Origin: CALKZN01 sp050633585
GTDB taxonomy: Bacteria > Pseudomonadota > Gammaproteobacteria > Arenicellales > Arenicellaceae
Assembly: GCA_050633585.1 (NCBI GenBank)
Contig: JBOEGT010000057.1
Span: 1-64,000 of the forward strand
Direction: 5' to 3'
DNA length: 64,000 nt
How positions within the stretch are numbered: position 1 is the first letter of the stretch; each line of letters starts with the position of its first letter. The translations under genes were made by a program, and so were the position numbers. The notes beneath the pieces were generated by a model that made no database searches, was not told the origin of the DNA, and worked only from the letters and a program-made list of their open reading frames with translations. Positions 44,575 through 54,886 of the stretch are shown here, one piece after another.

Positions 44575-46437
44575 ATGTCAAATAAAAATAAATTTCTCCA
44601 ATCAATACGAGTCTGGAAGAAGTGGCCGCCTATTGCATATACAAGAAATAAATACCAAGAATTTCTTGAAAGCCAACGACTCAGAATGGCAGGAACCTTT
44701 GATGGTTTACCACAGCTCTCTTTACTTGCCATTTTCTGTGGAATCAGTGCAGGAGGCGTCATTATTTGCTTTCGCCTATTAATTGAAAAAGGCGCTTTTT
44801 TATTTACCGGTGACGAAGCCGGAGAAGACTTCGAAGCTTTATCCACTCTGATACGATTCTCGTTAATTGTTGGCGGCAGTGTTATTGCGGGCATTGTGTT
44901 TTCTTTTTTTTCCAAAGAGAATCGACAAGTAGGAGTCGCACACGTACTTGAACGACTCACGTATCAACAAGGTTTTTTACCCCTCAAAAACGCAATCGCG
45001 CAATTCATAGGCGCTGTCATCGTTCTCGTCAGTGGCCAATCAATAGGACGAGAAGGCCCAGGCGTTCATTTAGGAGCGACTAGTGGCAGCTTATTAGGCC
45101 GTTACCTCAAAGTGCCAAATAACAGCACTCGCACTTTAGTATGCTGTGGCGTAGCCGCTGCGATTGCCGCCGGGTTTAATACGCCTCTGGCAGGCGTCAT
45201 TTTTGCCATGGAAGTTGTCGTCATGGAATACACAATTATTGGGTTCACCCCAGTGATTATTTCCGCTGTAACTGCAACAACTTTAACACGCATTGTCTTT
45301 GGGGACTCACCCGCGTTAGTTGTCCCTCCTTTCGATCTTAGCTCTCTTAACGAACTACCTCTCATTGCATTGCTTGGCATCATTATTGGGTCAATCTCAG
45401 CTGTCTTTACTCAAATGACATTATTCATGACGGATGCATGGAAAAATCAATCCATTATTTTTCGCATGTCAATGGCAGGGCTTATCGTTGGTGTTATCAG
45501 TATTTTTGCCCCGCAAGTCATGGGCGTGGGCTATGACACAGTTAATGCCGCCTTGGTTGGTCAAATCGGTCTATGGACACTCATTATTATTGTCTGTGCC
45601 AAGTGCGTTGCATCAGCCGTTGCATGCGGCTTAGGCATCCCTGGTGGACTAATAGCACCCAACCTCGTCATTGGCGCTTGCGCGGGTGGCGCCGTTGCTT
45701 TAATTGCGCAAAATTTCTTTCCAGGCATTGCTTACGAAGGCTTTTACGCCACATTAGGCATGGGCGCAATGATGGGCGCAACATTACAGGCACCATTAGC
45801 TGCACTCATTGCTTTGCTAGAACTAACAGCTAATCAGTCCATCATCCTTCCTGGCATGATAGCCATCATCACCGCAGTCCTCGCAGAAAGGCTTATTTTT
45901 AAAAAACCATCAATTTATCGTCTACTAATGATGGCCCGAGGATTAGATTACCGCAACAACCCCATGGCACAAGCACTCAGGAGAACTGGAGTAGCGAGTA
46001 TCATGGAACGAAACATCGTCCAACAAGGACAAACCATCACACTCACAAAGGCTGAAAAGATCCTTGAACATCAACCTCGGTGGATAGCCGTATTAACTGA
46101 AAATGGACAAGCCGCCCTTATTCCAGGCACAGACCTCATTCATCACATCCAAGAAATAAAAAAAGACCAACGCCAGGAAGACTCCGTCACTTCAGATGAA
46201 GAAACACCTCAGCTGGAACTAGGTGACACAACGATTGACTTACTCACGTTTCCAGCAATGCGTCAAACGGCATCGAAAGTGACGACAATTGACACCCTGC
46301 AAGAAGCATATACAGTCATGCAAAGCCAAGACATGGATTTTGTTTATGTGTGCGGTGCTCATGGGCGCACTCAAAAGAAAATTTATGGCATAGTTACCCT
46401 TGAACACATTGAAAGAAATACAAAACAAGCCTATTAA
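44575..46437 (+). CDS. ClC-type chloride channel or antiporter with CBS-like tail
   Basis: The 620-residue protein has the ClC selectivity motifs GREGPGVHLGA (conserved gating Glu) and GIPGGLIAPNLV in its membrane part (about 1-440). A cytoplasmic tail of about 160 residues resembles CBS domains (LDYRNNP...; AYTVMQSQDMDFVYV). It may exchange chloride and protons. Its stop overlaps the next ATG (TAATG), so the two are cotranscribed. Confidence 0.93.
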   Translation: MSNKNKFLQSIRVWKKWPPIAYTRNKYQEFLESQRLRMAGTFDGLPQLSLLAIFCGISAGGVIICFRLLIEKGAFLFTGDEAGEDFEALSTLIRFSLIVGGSVIAGIVFSFFSKENRQVGVAHVLERLTYQQGFLPLKNAIAQFIGAVIVLVSGQSIGREGPGVHLGATSGSLLGRYLKVPNNSTRTLVCCGVAAAIAAGFNTPLAGVIFAMEVVVMEYTIIGFTPVIISAVTATTLTRIVFGDSPALVVPPFDLSSLNELPLIALLGIIIGSISAVFTQMTLFMTDAWKNQSIIFRMSMAGLIVGVISIFAPQVMGVGYDTVNAALVGQIGLWTLIIIVCAKCVASAVACGLGIPGGLIAPNLVIGACAGGAVALIAQNFFPGIAYEGFYATLGMGAMMGATLQAPLAALIALLELTANQSIILPGMIAIITAVLAERLIFKKPSIYRLLMMARGLDYRNNPMAQALRRTGVASIMERNIVQQGQTITLTKAEKILEHQPRWIAVLTENGQAALIPGTDLIHHIQEIKKDQRQEDSVTSDEETPQLELGDTTIDLLTFPAMRQTASKVTTIDTLQEAYTVMQSQDMDFVYVCGAHGRTQKKIYGIVTLEHIERNTKQAY

Positions 46438-47480
46438 TGTTAATGTTGTACCGCTTATCATTTAAATTCATTAGTTTATCATTACTCCTTTATTGCCCTT
46501 ATGCAATTGCTGAGAAAGAGAGTGTTCACGCACAATCACAAGAAACTAGCTATCATGGAAAACATTCAGAACACAACTGTATGGAGCCCAAAAATGACAA
46601 AGATAGCCTGACGAACTTTAGAGATAAAACACATTCCATGCTATGCCACGCTGTTCGGAACATTGATAGCTGGTTTGGCCAAGAAGAAAAATTTGATGGG
46701 AAAAGCTTTGGTGGCAAACTCATACTAGGGTTTAGACATGACGAAGACAAAGGGTTTGACCCTAAAATTAGAGTACGAATCAAAGCCAGACTCCCTAACG
46801 TCAGTAAGCGATTAAATGCTTTCATTGGACGCACTGATGATGAAGCCTACATTCGTGACTCTCAGATTTCAGGCATCGACAGCTTAAGAAACGATTTAAG
46901 AAACGAAGACGCTCGCTGGCTAATTGGACTCGGCTATCGAAACCCCAATAAAACAGGTTTTGAAACATCTGTTGGCGCTAGATTCAGCAGTGGCCTTCAG
47001 CCTTATGCCAAATTAAGGTATCGCCACTACAAAGAGTTTGGTAGCTTATCGTCACACTTCTCTCAAACATTATTCTGGCAAAATGATGACGGACTGGGCA
47101 CGACTAGCAACTTACAATTTAGCCAACCTCTTGGAGAAAATTATTTAAGCACTTGGAGCCTTGGTGCCACCTACCTTAAAGATACAGAAATTTGGGAGAC
47201 TGGCAGCAGCCTTGCACTATATAAAAAGCTATCATCAACGACAGGCATTTCACTCCGAACCTATATCTTCGGCGAAAGTGGCGATAACAGTATTGTAGAC
47301 GTACCGGAGTATGGCATTAGCCTTGGATATCGACAGCCATTTATTAAGCCTTGGCTAATCCTAAAAACACAAATAGAAAATCGCTGGGAACATAGTGATA
47401 ACAATGAGCCCCGGGAATCTTACGCCAAACTTGGCGTGCAGCTTGAAATGACTTTCGGAAAATACAAAGGCAAGAAATAA
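46437..47480 (+). CDS. Predicted outer-membrane beta-barrel protein
   Basis: The 347-residue precursor has a signal peptide (ending IAEKE) and many alternating strands with aromatic residues, ending in LGVQLEMTFGK, which suggests a barrel. Start ATG 46437 overlaps the ClC stop. Family not recognised; no pore function can be claimed. It is convergent to tal. Confidence 0.65.
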   Translation: MLMLYRLSFKFISLSLLLYCPYAIAEKESVHAQSQETSYHGKHSEHNCMEPKNDKDSLTNFRDKTHSMLCHAVRNIDSWFGQEEKFDGKSFGGKLILGFRHDEDKGFDPKIRVRIKARLPNVSKRLNAFIGRTDDEAYIRDSQISGIDSLRNDLRNEDARWLIGLGYRNPNKTGFETSVGARFSSGLQPYAKLRYRHYKEFGSLSSHFSQTLFWQNDDGLGTTSNLQFSQPLGENYLSTWSLGATYLKDTEIWETGSSLALYKKLSSTTGISLRTYIFGESGDNSIVDVPEYGISLGYRQPFIKPWLILKTQIENRWEHSDNNEPRESYAKLGVQLEMTFGKYKGKK

Positions 47481-47483
47481 CAA

Positions 47484-47521
47484 ACCTGATCTCACATAGT
47501 TATCCATCAGTGACATCAGGT
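47484..47521. terminator. Probable terminator between convergent genes
   Basis: ACCTGATCTCAC and GTGACATCAGGT pair with one mismatch around a 14-base loop, followed by ATTTTC. Confidence 0.55.
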
Positions 47522-47545
47522 ATTTTCAACGCTTACACGCTAATA

Positions 47546-48490
47546 TTACAGGTACTGAGAAACCAACTTCTCTAACTTAACTTGATCTGCCGCAAATGCC
47601 CGAATGCCTTGAGCTAACTTTTCAGTTGCCATGGCATCTTCGTTCATCGCCCAACGAAATTGGCCTTCATCCAATGTTAACTTTTTGACTTTTGTTTGTG
47701 CTTTTTCTTCACTCAATTGTTGCACTAAATGACTATCATCTTCTCGCAATTCCTCAAGAAACTGAGGGCCAATCGTCAGGTAATCACATCCCGCCAAGGC
47801 TTCAATTTCACCTGTATTTCGAAAGCTCGCTCCCATGACAATAGTCTGATAACCATGTTCTTTATAGTAGTTATATATATTCGTCACAGAAACAACACCA
47901 GGATCTTCTAGAGGGGTATAGTGCATTTCTATCCCCTTAGTCGCATTATGTGCATGATGCCAATCTAGAATACGGCCCACAAATGGGGAAATCAAAAAGA
48001 CTCCCGCTTCCGCACACGCGACTGCCTGCTCAAAACCAAAAAGTAGTGTGAGATTACAATGAATGCCTTCCTTTTCAAGCTTTTCAGCAGCTTTAATCCC
48101 TTCCCACGTGGAAGCAATTTTAATCAGAACTCGGGACTTATCAATACCCTTTTCCGCATACATGGCAATCAATTTTTTCGCTTTTTCTATCGTTGCTTCG
48201 GTATCAAAAGAAAGTCGAGCATCCACTTCTGTAGAAACACGTCCCGGCACAATATTAAGAATTTCAACCCCTATTTGCACGCCAAACCTATCTACTGCAT
48301 CAACTAAATCGCCTTTAGCTGATTTTGCTGCATCCTGCATCAAATGCCGGTAATCTTCGTCCTGGGCTACTTTTAATAACAACGAAGGATTTGTTGTCGC
48401 ATCTTGAGGCTGAAATTGCTTAATCGCCGCTAAATCGCCCGTGTCTGCAACAACGGTTGTCATTTCTCTTAATTGTTCTAGTTTATTCAT
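47546..48490 (-). CDS. tal: Transaldolase
   Basis: From ATG 48490 the protein has 314 residues. ATTNPSLLLK, SRVLIKIASTWEGI (Schiff-base lysine) and GIHCNLTLLFGFEQA are the transaldolase signatures. It moves a dihydroxyacetone unit in the pentose phosphate pathway. A GTG at 48505 overlapping parC is a less likely start. It is cotranscribed with parC. Confidence 0.94.
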   Translation of the reverse strand: MNKLEQLREMTTVVADTGDLAAIKQFQPQDATTNPSLLLKVAQDEDYRHLMQDAAKSAKGDLVDAVDRFGVQIGVEILNIVPGRVSTEVDARLSFDTEATIEKAKKLIAMYAEKGIDKSRVLIKIASTWEGIKAAEKLEKEGIHCNLTLLFGFEQAVACAEAGVFLISPFVGRILDWHHAHNATKGIEMHYTPLEDPGVVSVTNIYNYYKEHGYQTIVMGASFRNTGEIEALAGCDYLTIGPQFLEELREDDSHLVQQLSEEKAQTKVKKLTLDEGQFRWAMNEDAMATEKLAQGIRAFAADQVKLEKLVSQYL

Positions 48491-48504
48491 ATCTATTCTC
48501 GTCA

Positions 48505-50733
48505 CTAGTCTACGGCTAACTCATTAGCCTGTTGAAAACCTCTTGGAAGCTTTTTGCCACGCAAACCACGCTCTCCACGATAATGCTCTAAATCAGCTCC
48601 TTTTAAGCGCAAATGCCGTTTTCCCGAGTGCACAATAAGTGATTGCCCTTCAGAAAAAGCTATCACGCTAGCAATAATTTCATCACGTGATTTCAATAGC
48701 TTTGCTGGAATATTGATCAATTTAACACCCTTTCCTTTGGCCAAAAGAGGTAGTTCAGTTGCCGAATAAACCAATAGATAACCACCCGTAGTGACTACAG
48801 CAATACTATCATTTTCATAACTTTCAAGACGCTTAGGAATCAGCGCATGCCCATCTTTCGGCACATTCAACGTCGCTTTTCCTTTTTTGTTTTTTGTCAG
48901 CATATCTTCAAGCTTTACCACTAAACCATAGCCAGAATCACTCATCAAAACATAATTTGAAGCAACATCATCAAGCATTAAACCAACAAAATTAGAACCT
49001 GCCGGTGGTGTCAATTGACTCGACAATGGCTCACCTTGCCCCCTTGCAGAAGGGAGTGTGTGGGCTGGTATAGCATATGTTCTACCAGTGGAATCTATGG
49101 GCACCAATGTCTGATTACTCCGCCCTTGCACTGCATGTAAATAACTATCGCCCGATTTATAATTAAGTTCACGCGCATCAATATCATGACCTTTAGCCGC
49201 TCTGACCCATCCTTGTGCTGACACCACGGCTGTAATTGGTTCAGATGGCATTAAATCAGTTTCACTAATGACTTGAGCAGTATCCCTTTCCACCAAAGGA
49301 GATCGACGTTCATCACCATAAATCTCCTTAACCTCACGCAATTCTTTCTTAACCAAGGTGCGTAAACGCATATTAGAATTCAACAATAGCTCAAGTTTTT
49401 CAGCCTCTGCTTGCAATTCCTCTTGCTCAGCTTGAATTTTAAATTCTTCAAGCTTGGCTAATCGACGTAACTTTAATTCTAAAATCGCTTCAGCCTGTTC
49501 ATCAGAAAGGTTAAAACGAGACATCATGACCGGTTTTGGCTCATCCTCAAAACGCAAAATTGTAATTAACTCATCTATATTTAAATAGGCAATCAGCAAC
49601 CCATCTAAGATATGCAAACGTTCTTTGACCTTGTTATAGCGGTGTTGCAAGCGCCTAGTCACCGTCGCTAAACGATACTTGACCCACTCTGACAAAATTT
49701 CGTTTAACGCCAATACTTTTGGTTTACCATCCAAGCCAATCATATTGAGATTGACACGAAAGCTTTTTTCTAAATCTGTTGTTGCAAATAAATGACTCAT
49801 CAACTGGTATATATCAACGCGATTTGAGCGAGGCTCAATCACTAAGCGCACAGGACTATCTTGGTCTGATTCATCACGAATATCAGTGACCATTGGCAGC
49901 TTTTTAGCCAACATTTGAGCGGCCACTTGTTCTTGAATTTTCGAACCTGACGCTTGATACGGCAACGCCGTAATCACAATATTACCTTCGTCTTTTTTAA
50001 AAACAGCTCGCTGTCTCACTGAGCCATTACCCGCCTGATACATTTCAATTAACTGTTCGCGCGGGGTAATGATTTCGGCTTCATTCGGATAGTCAGGAGC
50101 TTGAATAAACTGCATTAATTCAGGAACATCTGCTCGTGGGTTGTCGATAATGTGAATGGTTGCATCAATCACTTCACTGACATTATGCGGGGGAATATCT
50201 GTCGCCATTCCCACCGCAATACCCGTCACACCATTCAATAAAATATTAGGGATTTTTGCCGGTAAAAATTTCGGTTCTTCTAAAGTACCGTCAAAATTTG
50301 GCACCCAATCAACTGTACCTAACTTAAGCTCGTCTAATAAGGTCTGAGCAAACGGCGCCAATTTTGACTCGGTATAACGCATTGCCGCAAATGACTTAGG
50401 ATCATCCGTAGAACCCCAGTTACCTTGACCATCAATTAACGGATAACGGTAACTAAACGGCTGAGCCATCAACACCATAGCTTCATAACACGCGCTATCG
50501 CCATGCGGATGAAATTTACCCAATACATCACCGACAGTTCTCGCAGACTTCTTGTATTTAGCCGTAGATTTGAGCCCTAACTCAGACATTGCATAGACAA
50601 TTCGCCTTTGTACGGGTTTTAAGCCATCACCAATAAATGGCAAAGCCCTGTCTAAAATGACATACATTGAATAGTTGAGATATGCACGCTCGGCAAACTC
50701 ACCTAAAGATAATTGCTCGACTGAATCTGTCAT
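48505..50733 (-). CDS. parC: DNA topoisomerase IV subunit A
   Basis: The 742-residue protein has the winged-helix region with catalytic Tyr in AAMRYTES, the QRDR segment KFHPHGDSACYEAM with Ser and Glu as in quinolone-susceptible ParC, and a C-terminal beta-pinwheel region (about 500-742). It decatenates daughter chromosomes with ParE. The gene is complete; parE is not in the window. Confidence 0.97.
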   Translation of the reverse strand: MTDSVEQLSLGEFAERAYLNYSMYVILDRALPFIGDGLKPVQRRIVYAMSELGLKSTAKYKKSARTVGDVLGKFHPHGDSACYEAMVLMAQPFSYRYPLIDGQGNWGSTDDPKSFAAMRYTESKLAPFAQTLLDELKLGTVDWVPNFDGTLEEPKFLPAKIPNILLNGVTGIAVGMATDIPPHNVSEVIDATIHIIDNPRADVPELMQFIQAPDYPNEAEIITPREQLIEMYQAGNGSVRQRAVFKKDEGNIVITALPYQASGSKIQEQVAAQMLAKKLPMVTDIRDESDQDSPVRLVIEPRSNRVDIYQLMSHLFATTDLEKSFRVNLNMIGLDGKPKVLALNEILSEWVKYRLATVTRRLQHRYNKVKERLHILDGLLIAYLNIDELITILRFEDEPKPVMMSRFNLSDEQAEAILELKLRRLAKLEEFKIQAEQEELQAEAEKLELLLNSNMRLRTLVKKELREVKEIYGDERRSPLVERDTAQVISETDLMPSEPITAVVSAQGWVRAAKGHDIDARELNYKSGDSYLHAVQGRSNQTLVPIDSTGRTYAIPAHTLPSARGQGEPLSSQLTPPAGSNFVGLMLDDVASNYVLMSDSGYGLVVKLEDMLTKNKKGKATLNVPKDGHALIPKRLESYENDSIAVVTTGGYLLVYSATELPLLAKGKGVKLINIPAKLLKSRDEIIASVIAFSEGQSLIVHSGKRHLRLKGADLEHYRGERGLRGKKLPRGFQQANELAVD

Positions 50734-50909
50734 TGATATGATGGTCCTACTATGTTTTTTTGTACTAAATTCTAGCGTTAAATTTCTAATTCAAGAATCA
50801 AATTAAATTAATACACGATCAAGCTGTGACAGGAAATGAGAGTACTGTATGCTACTTTATCTATCAACCCGTTTGTACCAATGTTTACCCAGATCGTTCT
50901 TTTCGCACC

Positions 50910-51416
50910 ATGAAATACCCTAACGAACTCATCTTTGATGCCACATCTTTATTAGAAACCGTCTGCCCAGAAAGCATACTCATTATCGGTGAATCCATTC
51001 ATAATATCGCGGATAACTACCAGGAACAGTGCAAACTAATTCAAAAAAAATGTGACATTACTCAAATAAAAGCCTCCACAACAGTTAATAACGCTGCATT
51101 TTCACAACGTTATGACCTAGCCATCGTTAGCAACTGCATTGAACTGGACGACAAAACCCAAACCGAACAATTAATTGGAAGACTAAGAGATCTTTGTGCA
51201 CCAAAAATTATTCTACTAGGGAATCTTAAGCTAAGCTCATGGAAAGAAAACGATTTATTAGGCTTTGGCTTAAGCAAGCTTTCTACCAATGAAGACAATA
51301 AAAGCAGTGATTTTATTTTGTATCAATACAATATAGATTCTTACAAACGAACACCCGACTGGTTCAACCCTAAACACTGGGCAAACCCTCAATTATGGAA
51401 TAAGTTTTGGTGGTAA
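50910..51416 (+). CDS. DUF6231-like uncharacterised protein
   Basis: From ATG 50910 (MKYPNELIFDA) the protein has 168 residues. The pattern ESILIIGESIHNIADNY, YDLAIVSNCIEL and LRDLCAPKIILLGN resembles a methyltransferase-like Rossmann fold that lacks a clear SAM motif. It ends with WFNPKHWANPQLWNKFWW, a tryptophan-rich tail. An upstream frame to 50826 exists, but this ATG is preferred. It ends at a strong terminator. Confidence 0.6.
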   Translation: MKYPNELIFDATSLLETVCPESILIIGESIHNIADNYQEQCKLIQKKCDITQIKASTTVNNAAFSQRYDLAIVSNCIELDDKTQTEQLIGRLRDLCAPKIILLGNLKLSSWKENDLLGFGLSKLSTNEDNKSSDFILYQYNIDSYKRTPDWFNPKHWANPQLWNKFWW

Positions 51417-51423
51417 ACCAACA

Positions 51424-51457
51424 AAAAGAAAGGCCTCTAAATAGAGGCCTTTCTTTT
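51424..51457. terminator. Strong bidirectional terminator
   Basis: AAAAGAAAGGCCTCTA and its exact complement form a 16-bp stem with a 2-base loop, between the convergent DUF6231-like and cheX genes. Confidence 0.9.
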
Positions 51458-51479
51458 GTGAATCAAACACAAATACGCT

Positions 51480-51938
51480 TTACTTTCCTTTACCTTCTAG
51501 AGCAACAACCAACAACGGCGTGTAATTTCTCCAAGAAATAGGTATCGCGAATGTCCGAATACCTGCCGGCAAATGCACACCATTAGGCTGGCCTTCTACC
51601 ACGAGAGGCACAGAGATTTGAAAACTTTTACCAAAATCAGAACGCGCATTACCTGCAATCGTATTAGCAATTTCACCAGACAAATCTAATAGATTATCAT
51701 CCGACAAATCTGTTTCACCTTGAGTTGCCAATAAATGAGATAGAAAAACACGAGGCGCTGTAAAATATACGCAGCCTTTTCGCTCACCGGATATACCAAT
51801 AATACCAGTGATATCATAATGAACCGGGTCATCAGAGTCCATTAAATAGGGAGTCCCTACTACGGCAGAAACATCCGGCAAATGGCCTAAATAACGCATC
51901 ATGCCCTCAACAAATACATTCACAAACTCTTCATTCAT
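51480..51938 (-). CDS. CheX-type chemotaxis phosphatase
   Basis: The 152-residue protein shows the CheX signature (SGEIANTIAGNA, with E-x2-N catalytic pair). CheX dephosphorylates CheY. It is the last gene of a three-gene minus-strand set with a CheY-like receiver and CheA-like kinase, so it probably resets that receiver. Confidence 0.85.
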   Translation of the reverse strand: MNEEFVNVFVEGMMRYLGHLPDVSAVVGTPYLMDSDDPVHYDITGIIGISGERKGCVYFTAPRVFLSHLLATQGETDLSDDNLLDLSGEIANTIAGNARSDFGKSFQISVPLVVEGQPNGVHLPAGIRTFAIPISWRNYTPLLVVALEGKGK

Positions 51939-51987
51939 ATTATTTTACCTACCTTCATCCTGATAATTTTTTCTAGGCAATTTAGCC

Positions 51988-52365
51988 TTAGCCTCTTGTT
52001 TTACTTAAGTTAAGCTTTTCTAAAGCCTCTCTTAGCTCTATATCACTAAACGGCTTACACAAAAAACCGCGTGCGCCTTTACTCAATGCTTCAATACCCG
52101 TTGCTTTATCTGATAATGCCGAAACTACTAGCACTTTAATACTACTATCAATTGCCATGATTTCAGTGATACACGAAATACCATCCATTTCTGGCATAGT
52201 TAAATCCATCGTCACAATATCAGGCCTTTCATTACCAACAAACTCTACTGCTTCATGCCCATTAGACGCTTTACCAGCAATAATCACATTGGGATCACCG
52301 TCGTAAATGCGCTCAATACGAGAACGAATAACATTTGAATCATCTACTATCAGTAGTCTAGCCAT
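51988..52365 (-). CDS. CheY-like single-domain response regulator
   Basis: The 125-residue protein is a stand-alone receiver: LIVDDSNVIRSR (acidic pair), phosphoacceptor Asp in DIVTMDLTMPEMDG, VVSALSD and a lysine in FLCKPF. It has no output domain, so it acts by binding a partner. It lies between the CheA-like kinase and CheX. Confidence 0.92.
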   Translation of the reverse strand: MARLLIVDDSNVIRSRIERIYDGDPNVIIAGKASNGHEAVEFVGNERPDIVTMDLTMPEMDGISCITEIMAIDSSIKVLVVSALSDKATGIEALSKGARGFLCKPFSDIELREALEKLNLSKTRG

Positions 52366-52404
52366 TAAATATCTCCTCTAAATGTCTGTTATCAGTAACC
52401 ACTA

Positions 52405-54531
52405 TTAAGCAGCTTCGCCAGGCAACGTAATCTCAAACTGACAATACTTCCCAGCAGACTGTCGGAGGCGCAATTGACCACCAATCTTCTTCACGCTATC
52501 ACGGATAATATCTAAGCCAACACCGCGACCTGCATGCATACTCGTTTCAGTTGAGGTAGAAAATCCAGATGAGAAAGCCATACTCACCACTTTCTGATCA
52601 GTCCAGTCTTTCATTTCATCTTCAGTGGCAAGACCTTTCTCTTTAATACGCTTCTTAATAGACTCTAAATCTAAGCCATTGCCATCATCTCTCACGATGA
52701 GTTCAACAGAACCATTCGGTAAGGTTGCTAATCGCAAATCAATGCGCCCAAAAGAAGATTTTCTACGCTGCTTACGCACTTCAGGCTTTTCAATTCCATG
52801 CACAATAGAGTTGCGTAGCAACTGGATGCTAACATCTTTAACCATCCGCTCTTGTGCATCTGTCAGTTCACTTTCAACCAAGCCAGTTGGCACAAAATGC
52901 ACCTCTTTACCCGTATCTTTAGACACACTGTTAACTAAATCATTCAAGTGGTTCCATTGGCTCCTTCTCTGCTCATCAATTGCCGGAGACATAATAGTTG
53001 TTTCACCAACAGAAATATCTAATGTTTGGCCTGATTGTAAACGCGTTGAAAGTTCATTCAATGTGTCTGTGTAAGAAATCAATTTATCCAAACGAATGGT
53101 TAACGGTAAGAAATCAATACCTTTAATATTCGTTACTTTCTTCAATTGTGTCAGCTCAGTCTCAAACTCATGTGCTCGCTCTGCGAAAGCATCAAAGTTC
53201 ATCGCTGAAGCCTCACCTTTCATACGGTGAACCGAGATAAACATCTTATCAATCTTGTTTTTTAAATCGATTTTGCTGCTCACAGGGTCTTTTAAAATGC
53301 CATTCACTTCCGCCAATGATTCTCGAGAATCCATCAAGAAGCTGCGTAACATTTGTGGCTCTGCATGCAAGAAGGAAACCAACATTTCAACCTGCTGCTC
53401 ACCTTGCTCTTTTGTACTTTCCAATTCTTGCTCAAGTAAAACACGTGCAGTAATGTCGCGTACAGATACCAAAATCTCATCAATGTCTCCTTTACGAAGT
53501 ACGCGAAAGAAAGCAAAGTTTAAATATTTTTTCTGTGTAGTTCCATCAGCCTTGTCAAAATCAACTTCGATTTTATCCAAAGGGTTCAAACTACCAATGA
53601 GGTCTTCAATAACATGCTCGTCAAAAAGCAATTTCACAAACTCTTCTACTGTCGACATTTCCATATCACCAACAATGGAGTTAATGAGGTTTGAAAATTC
53701 ACGACCCGCAATCTCGTCTGTCTCAAAAATTTCCAGCATTTCTTGGGAATGTTGCGTACTAATCACTAAATCTTTATCGAGAAGGAATAATCCCTCTTTT
53801 ACAGTATTTAAAATACCTTGTGTTTCCTGTTGTGCACGCTCTACTTGTCTATCATTTTCAAGTAGTTTCCTCACCGTTACAAAAATCGTCCACAAGAACA
53901 TGAAGATTGTGACCATAATACCCAAAATTTGGAACGACTCTTGGTCAAACAAAAGTTTCGTACTTCTAGCTTGAATCTCAGCCAATACTTCATCCATCAG
54001 ACTCTGCAATTGATCGGCATTATCTTCAACAACATCACGTGCGTTAATTAACTCACTTTGCGTATTTTGATTCTTTGCGAAAATAGGCGCTGCAGCTTCT
54101 TCGTATTCATTCCAAATAGCTTGAGCTTCTTCCAGTGATTTATCAATCTTACCACCCGTCAACTTATCAATCGTCACGCGATTAGCGATCGTACCGTTCG
54201 GATTCTTAATAACTAGATCACCACCACTAGAAAAAGCCGTCAATGTCTGACGAAAGTCATCCATAGAGACTTTTAACTCGGCTTTAATATCATCATAAGG
54301 TAATACTTTTTGATAATTTGAGTTAATTAAAAATAGCTGATTGGTTATTTCCTCTACCAACGACACCTGTTGATTGCCTTTCAGTGTAATGTCACCTGAT
54401 TCTTGCAACTTACCTGAGTTGAAAAAGTTAATAAGCAATAAGCCAATAATCAAAACTACTAGCACAAGAAGTGATAGTCCGAGACCTTGATATTTGCTTA
54501 AACCTTTTTTGGTTGTCTCTACTTGAGCCAT
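52405..54531 (-). CDS. Membrane CheA-like hybrid kinase with HPt and PAS
   Basis: The 708-residue protein has two membrane segments (about residues 17-35 and 200-220) enclosing a periplasmic sensor, then a PAS-like region (about 240-360), an HPt-type phosphoacceptor (SVHRMKGEASAMNFDAF, about 435) and a CheA-type ATPase domain with LLRNSIVHGIEKPEVR, RDDGNGLD and GRGVGLDIIRD. No CheW-like domain is present at the C terminus. It probably phosphorylates the following CheY-like protein in a signalling pathway that need not be flagellar. Confidence 0.85.
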   Translation of the reverse strand: MAQVETTKKGLSKYQGLGLSLLVLVVLIIGLLLINFFNSGKLQESGDITLKGNQQVSLVEEITNQLFLINSNYQKVLPYDDIKAELKVSMDDFRQTLTAFSSGGDLVIKNPNGTIANRVTIDKLTGGKIDKSLEEAQAIWNEYEEAAAPIFAKNQNTQSELINARDVVEDNADQLQSLMDEVLAEIQARSTKLLFDQESFQILGIMVTIFMFLWTIFVTVRKLLENDRQVERAQQETQGILNTVKEGLFLLDKDLVISTQHSQEMLEIFETDEIAGREFSNLINSIVGDMEMSTVEEFVKLLFDEHVIEDLIGSLNPLDKIEVDFDKADGTTQKKYLNFAFFRVLRKGDIDEILVSVRDITARVLLEQELESTKEQGEQQVEMLVSFLHAEPQMLRSFLMDSRESLAEVNGILKDPVSSKIDLKNKIDKMFISVHRMKGEASAMNFDAFAERAHEFETELTQLKKVTNIKGIDFLPLTIRLDKLISYTDTLNELSTRLQSGQTLDISVGETTIMSPAIDEQRRSQWNHLNDLVNSVSKDTGKEVHFVPTGLVESELTDAQERMVKDVSIQLLRNSIVHGIEKPEVRKQRRKSSFGRIDLRLATLPNGSVELIVRDDGNGLDLESIKKRIKEKGLATEDEMKDWTDQKVVSMAFSSGFSTSTETSMHAGRGVGLDIIRDSVKKIGGQLRLRQSAGKYCQFEITLPGEAA

Positions 54532-54886
54532 AGATACCCTCCAGCAATGGATAAAATACTTGAAATTATATTAGTTAAACTAAGTTTAATGTTTCACAGT
54601 GTACATCGTAGCGTAAACCTTTGCAAAATCAATCTTTAATTTGTAATAGATAAAGTAATGCGACAAAAGAAAAAAATTTGACTTCCAGCTATAGACTAAT
54701 ACAGATATTTTTTGTACAGTTATCAAGAAAGGTTTTTTAGTATTTGAGTGATACGATTTAAACAAGAAGCTTAACACTTGAGCAATAAAGAACACTCTAA
54801 ATTATATGAAATAAATAGTCTCCTTCTAAAACAAACGCGACACATCGTGCATTTATCCACATCACGATCGACTATGGTACATAAAT
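54532..54886. promoter_or_regulatory. 355-base divergent intergenic region
   Basis: It separates the kinase gene (minus) from the umuD-like gene (plus) and should hold both promoters. It is AT-rich. I see no conserved LexA-box, RNA gene or repeat that I can support. Confidence 0.5.

Noticed and set aside
53255..53974. Open frame of 239 codons on the plus strand inside the CheA-like gene
   Set aside because: The minus-strand kinase covers it with clear HPt and ATPase motifs; the product here is Ser/Lys-rich without any domain.
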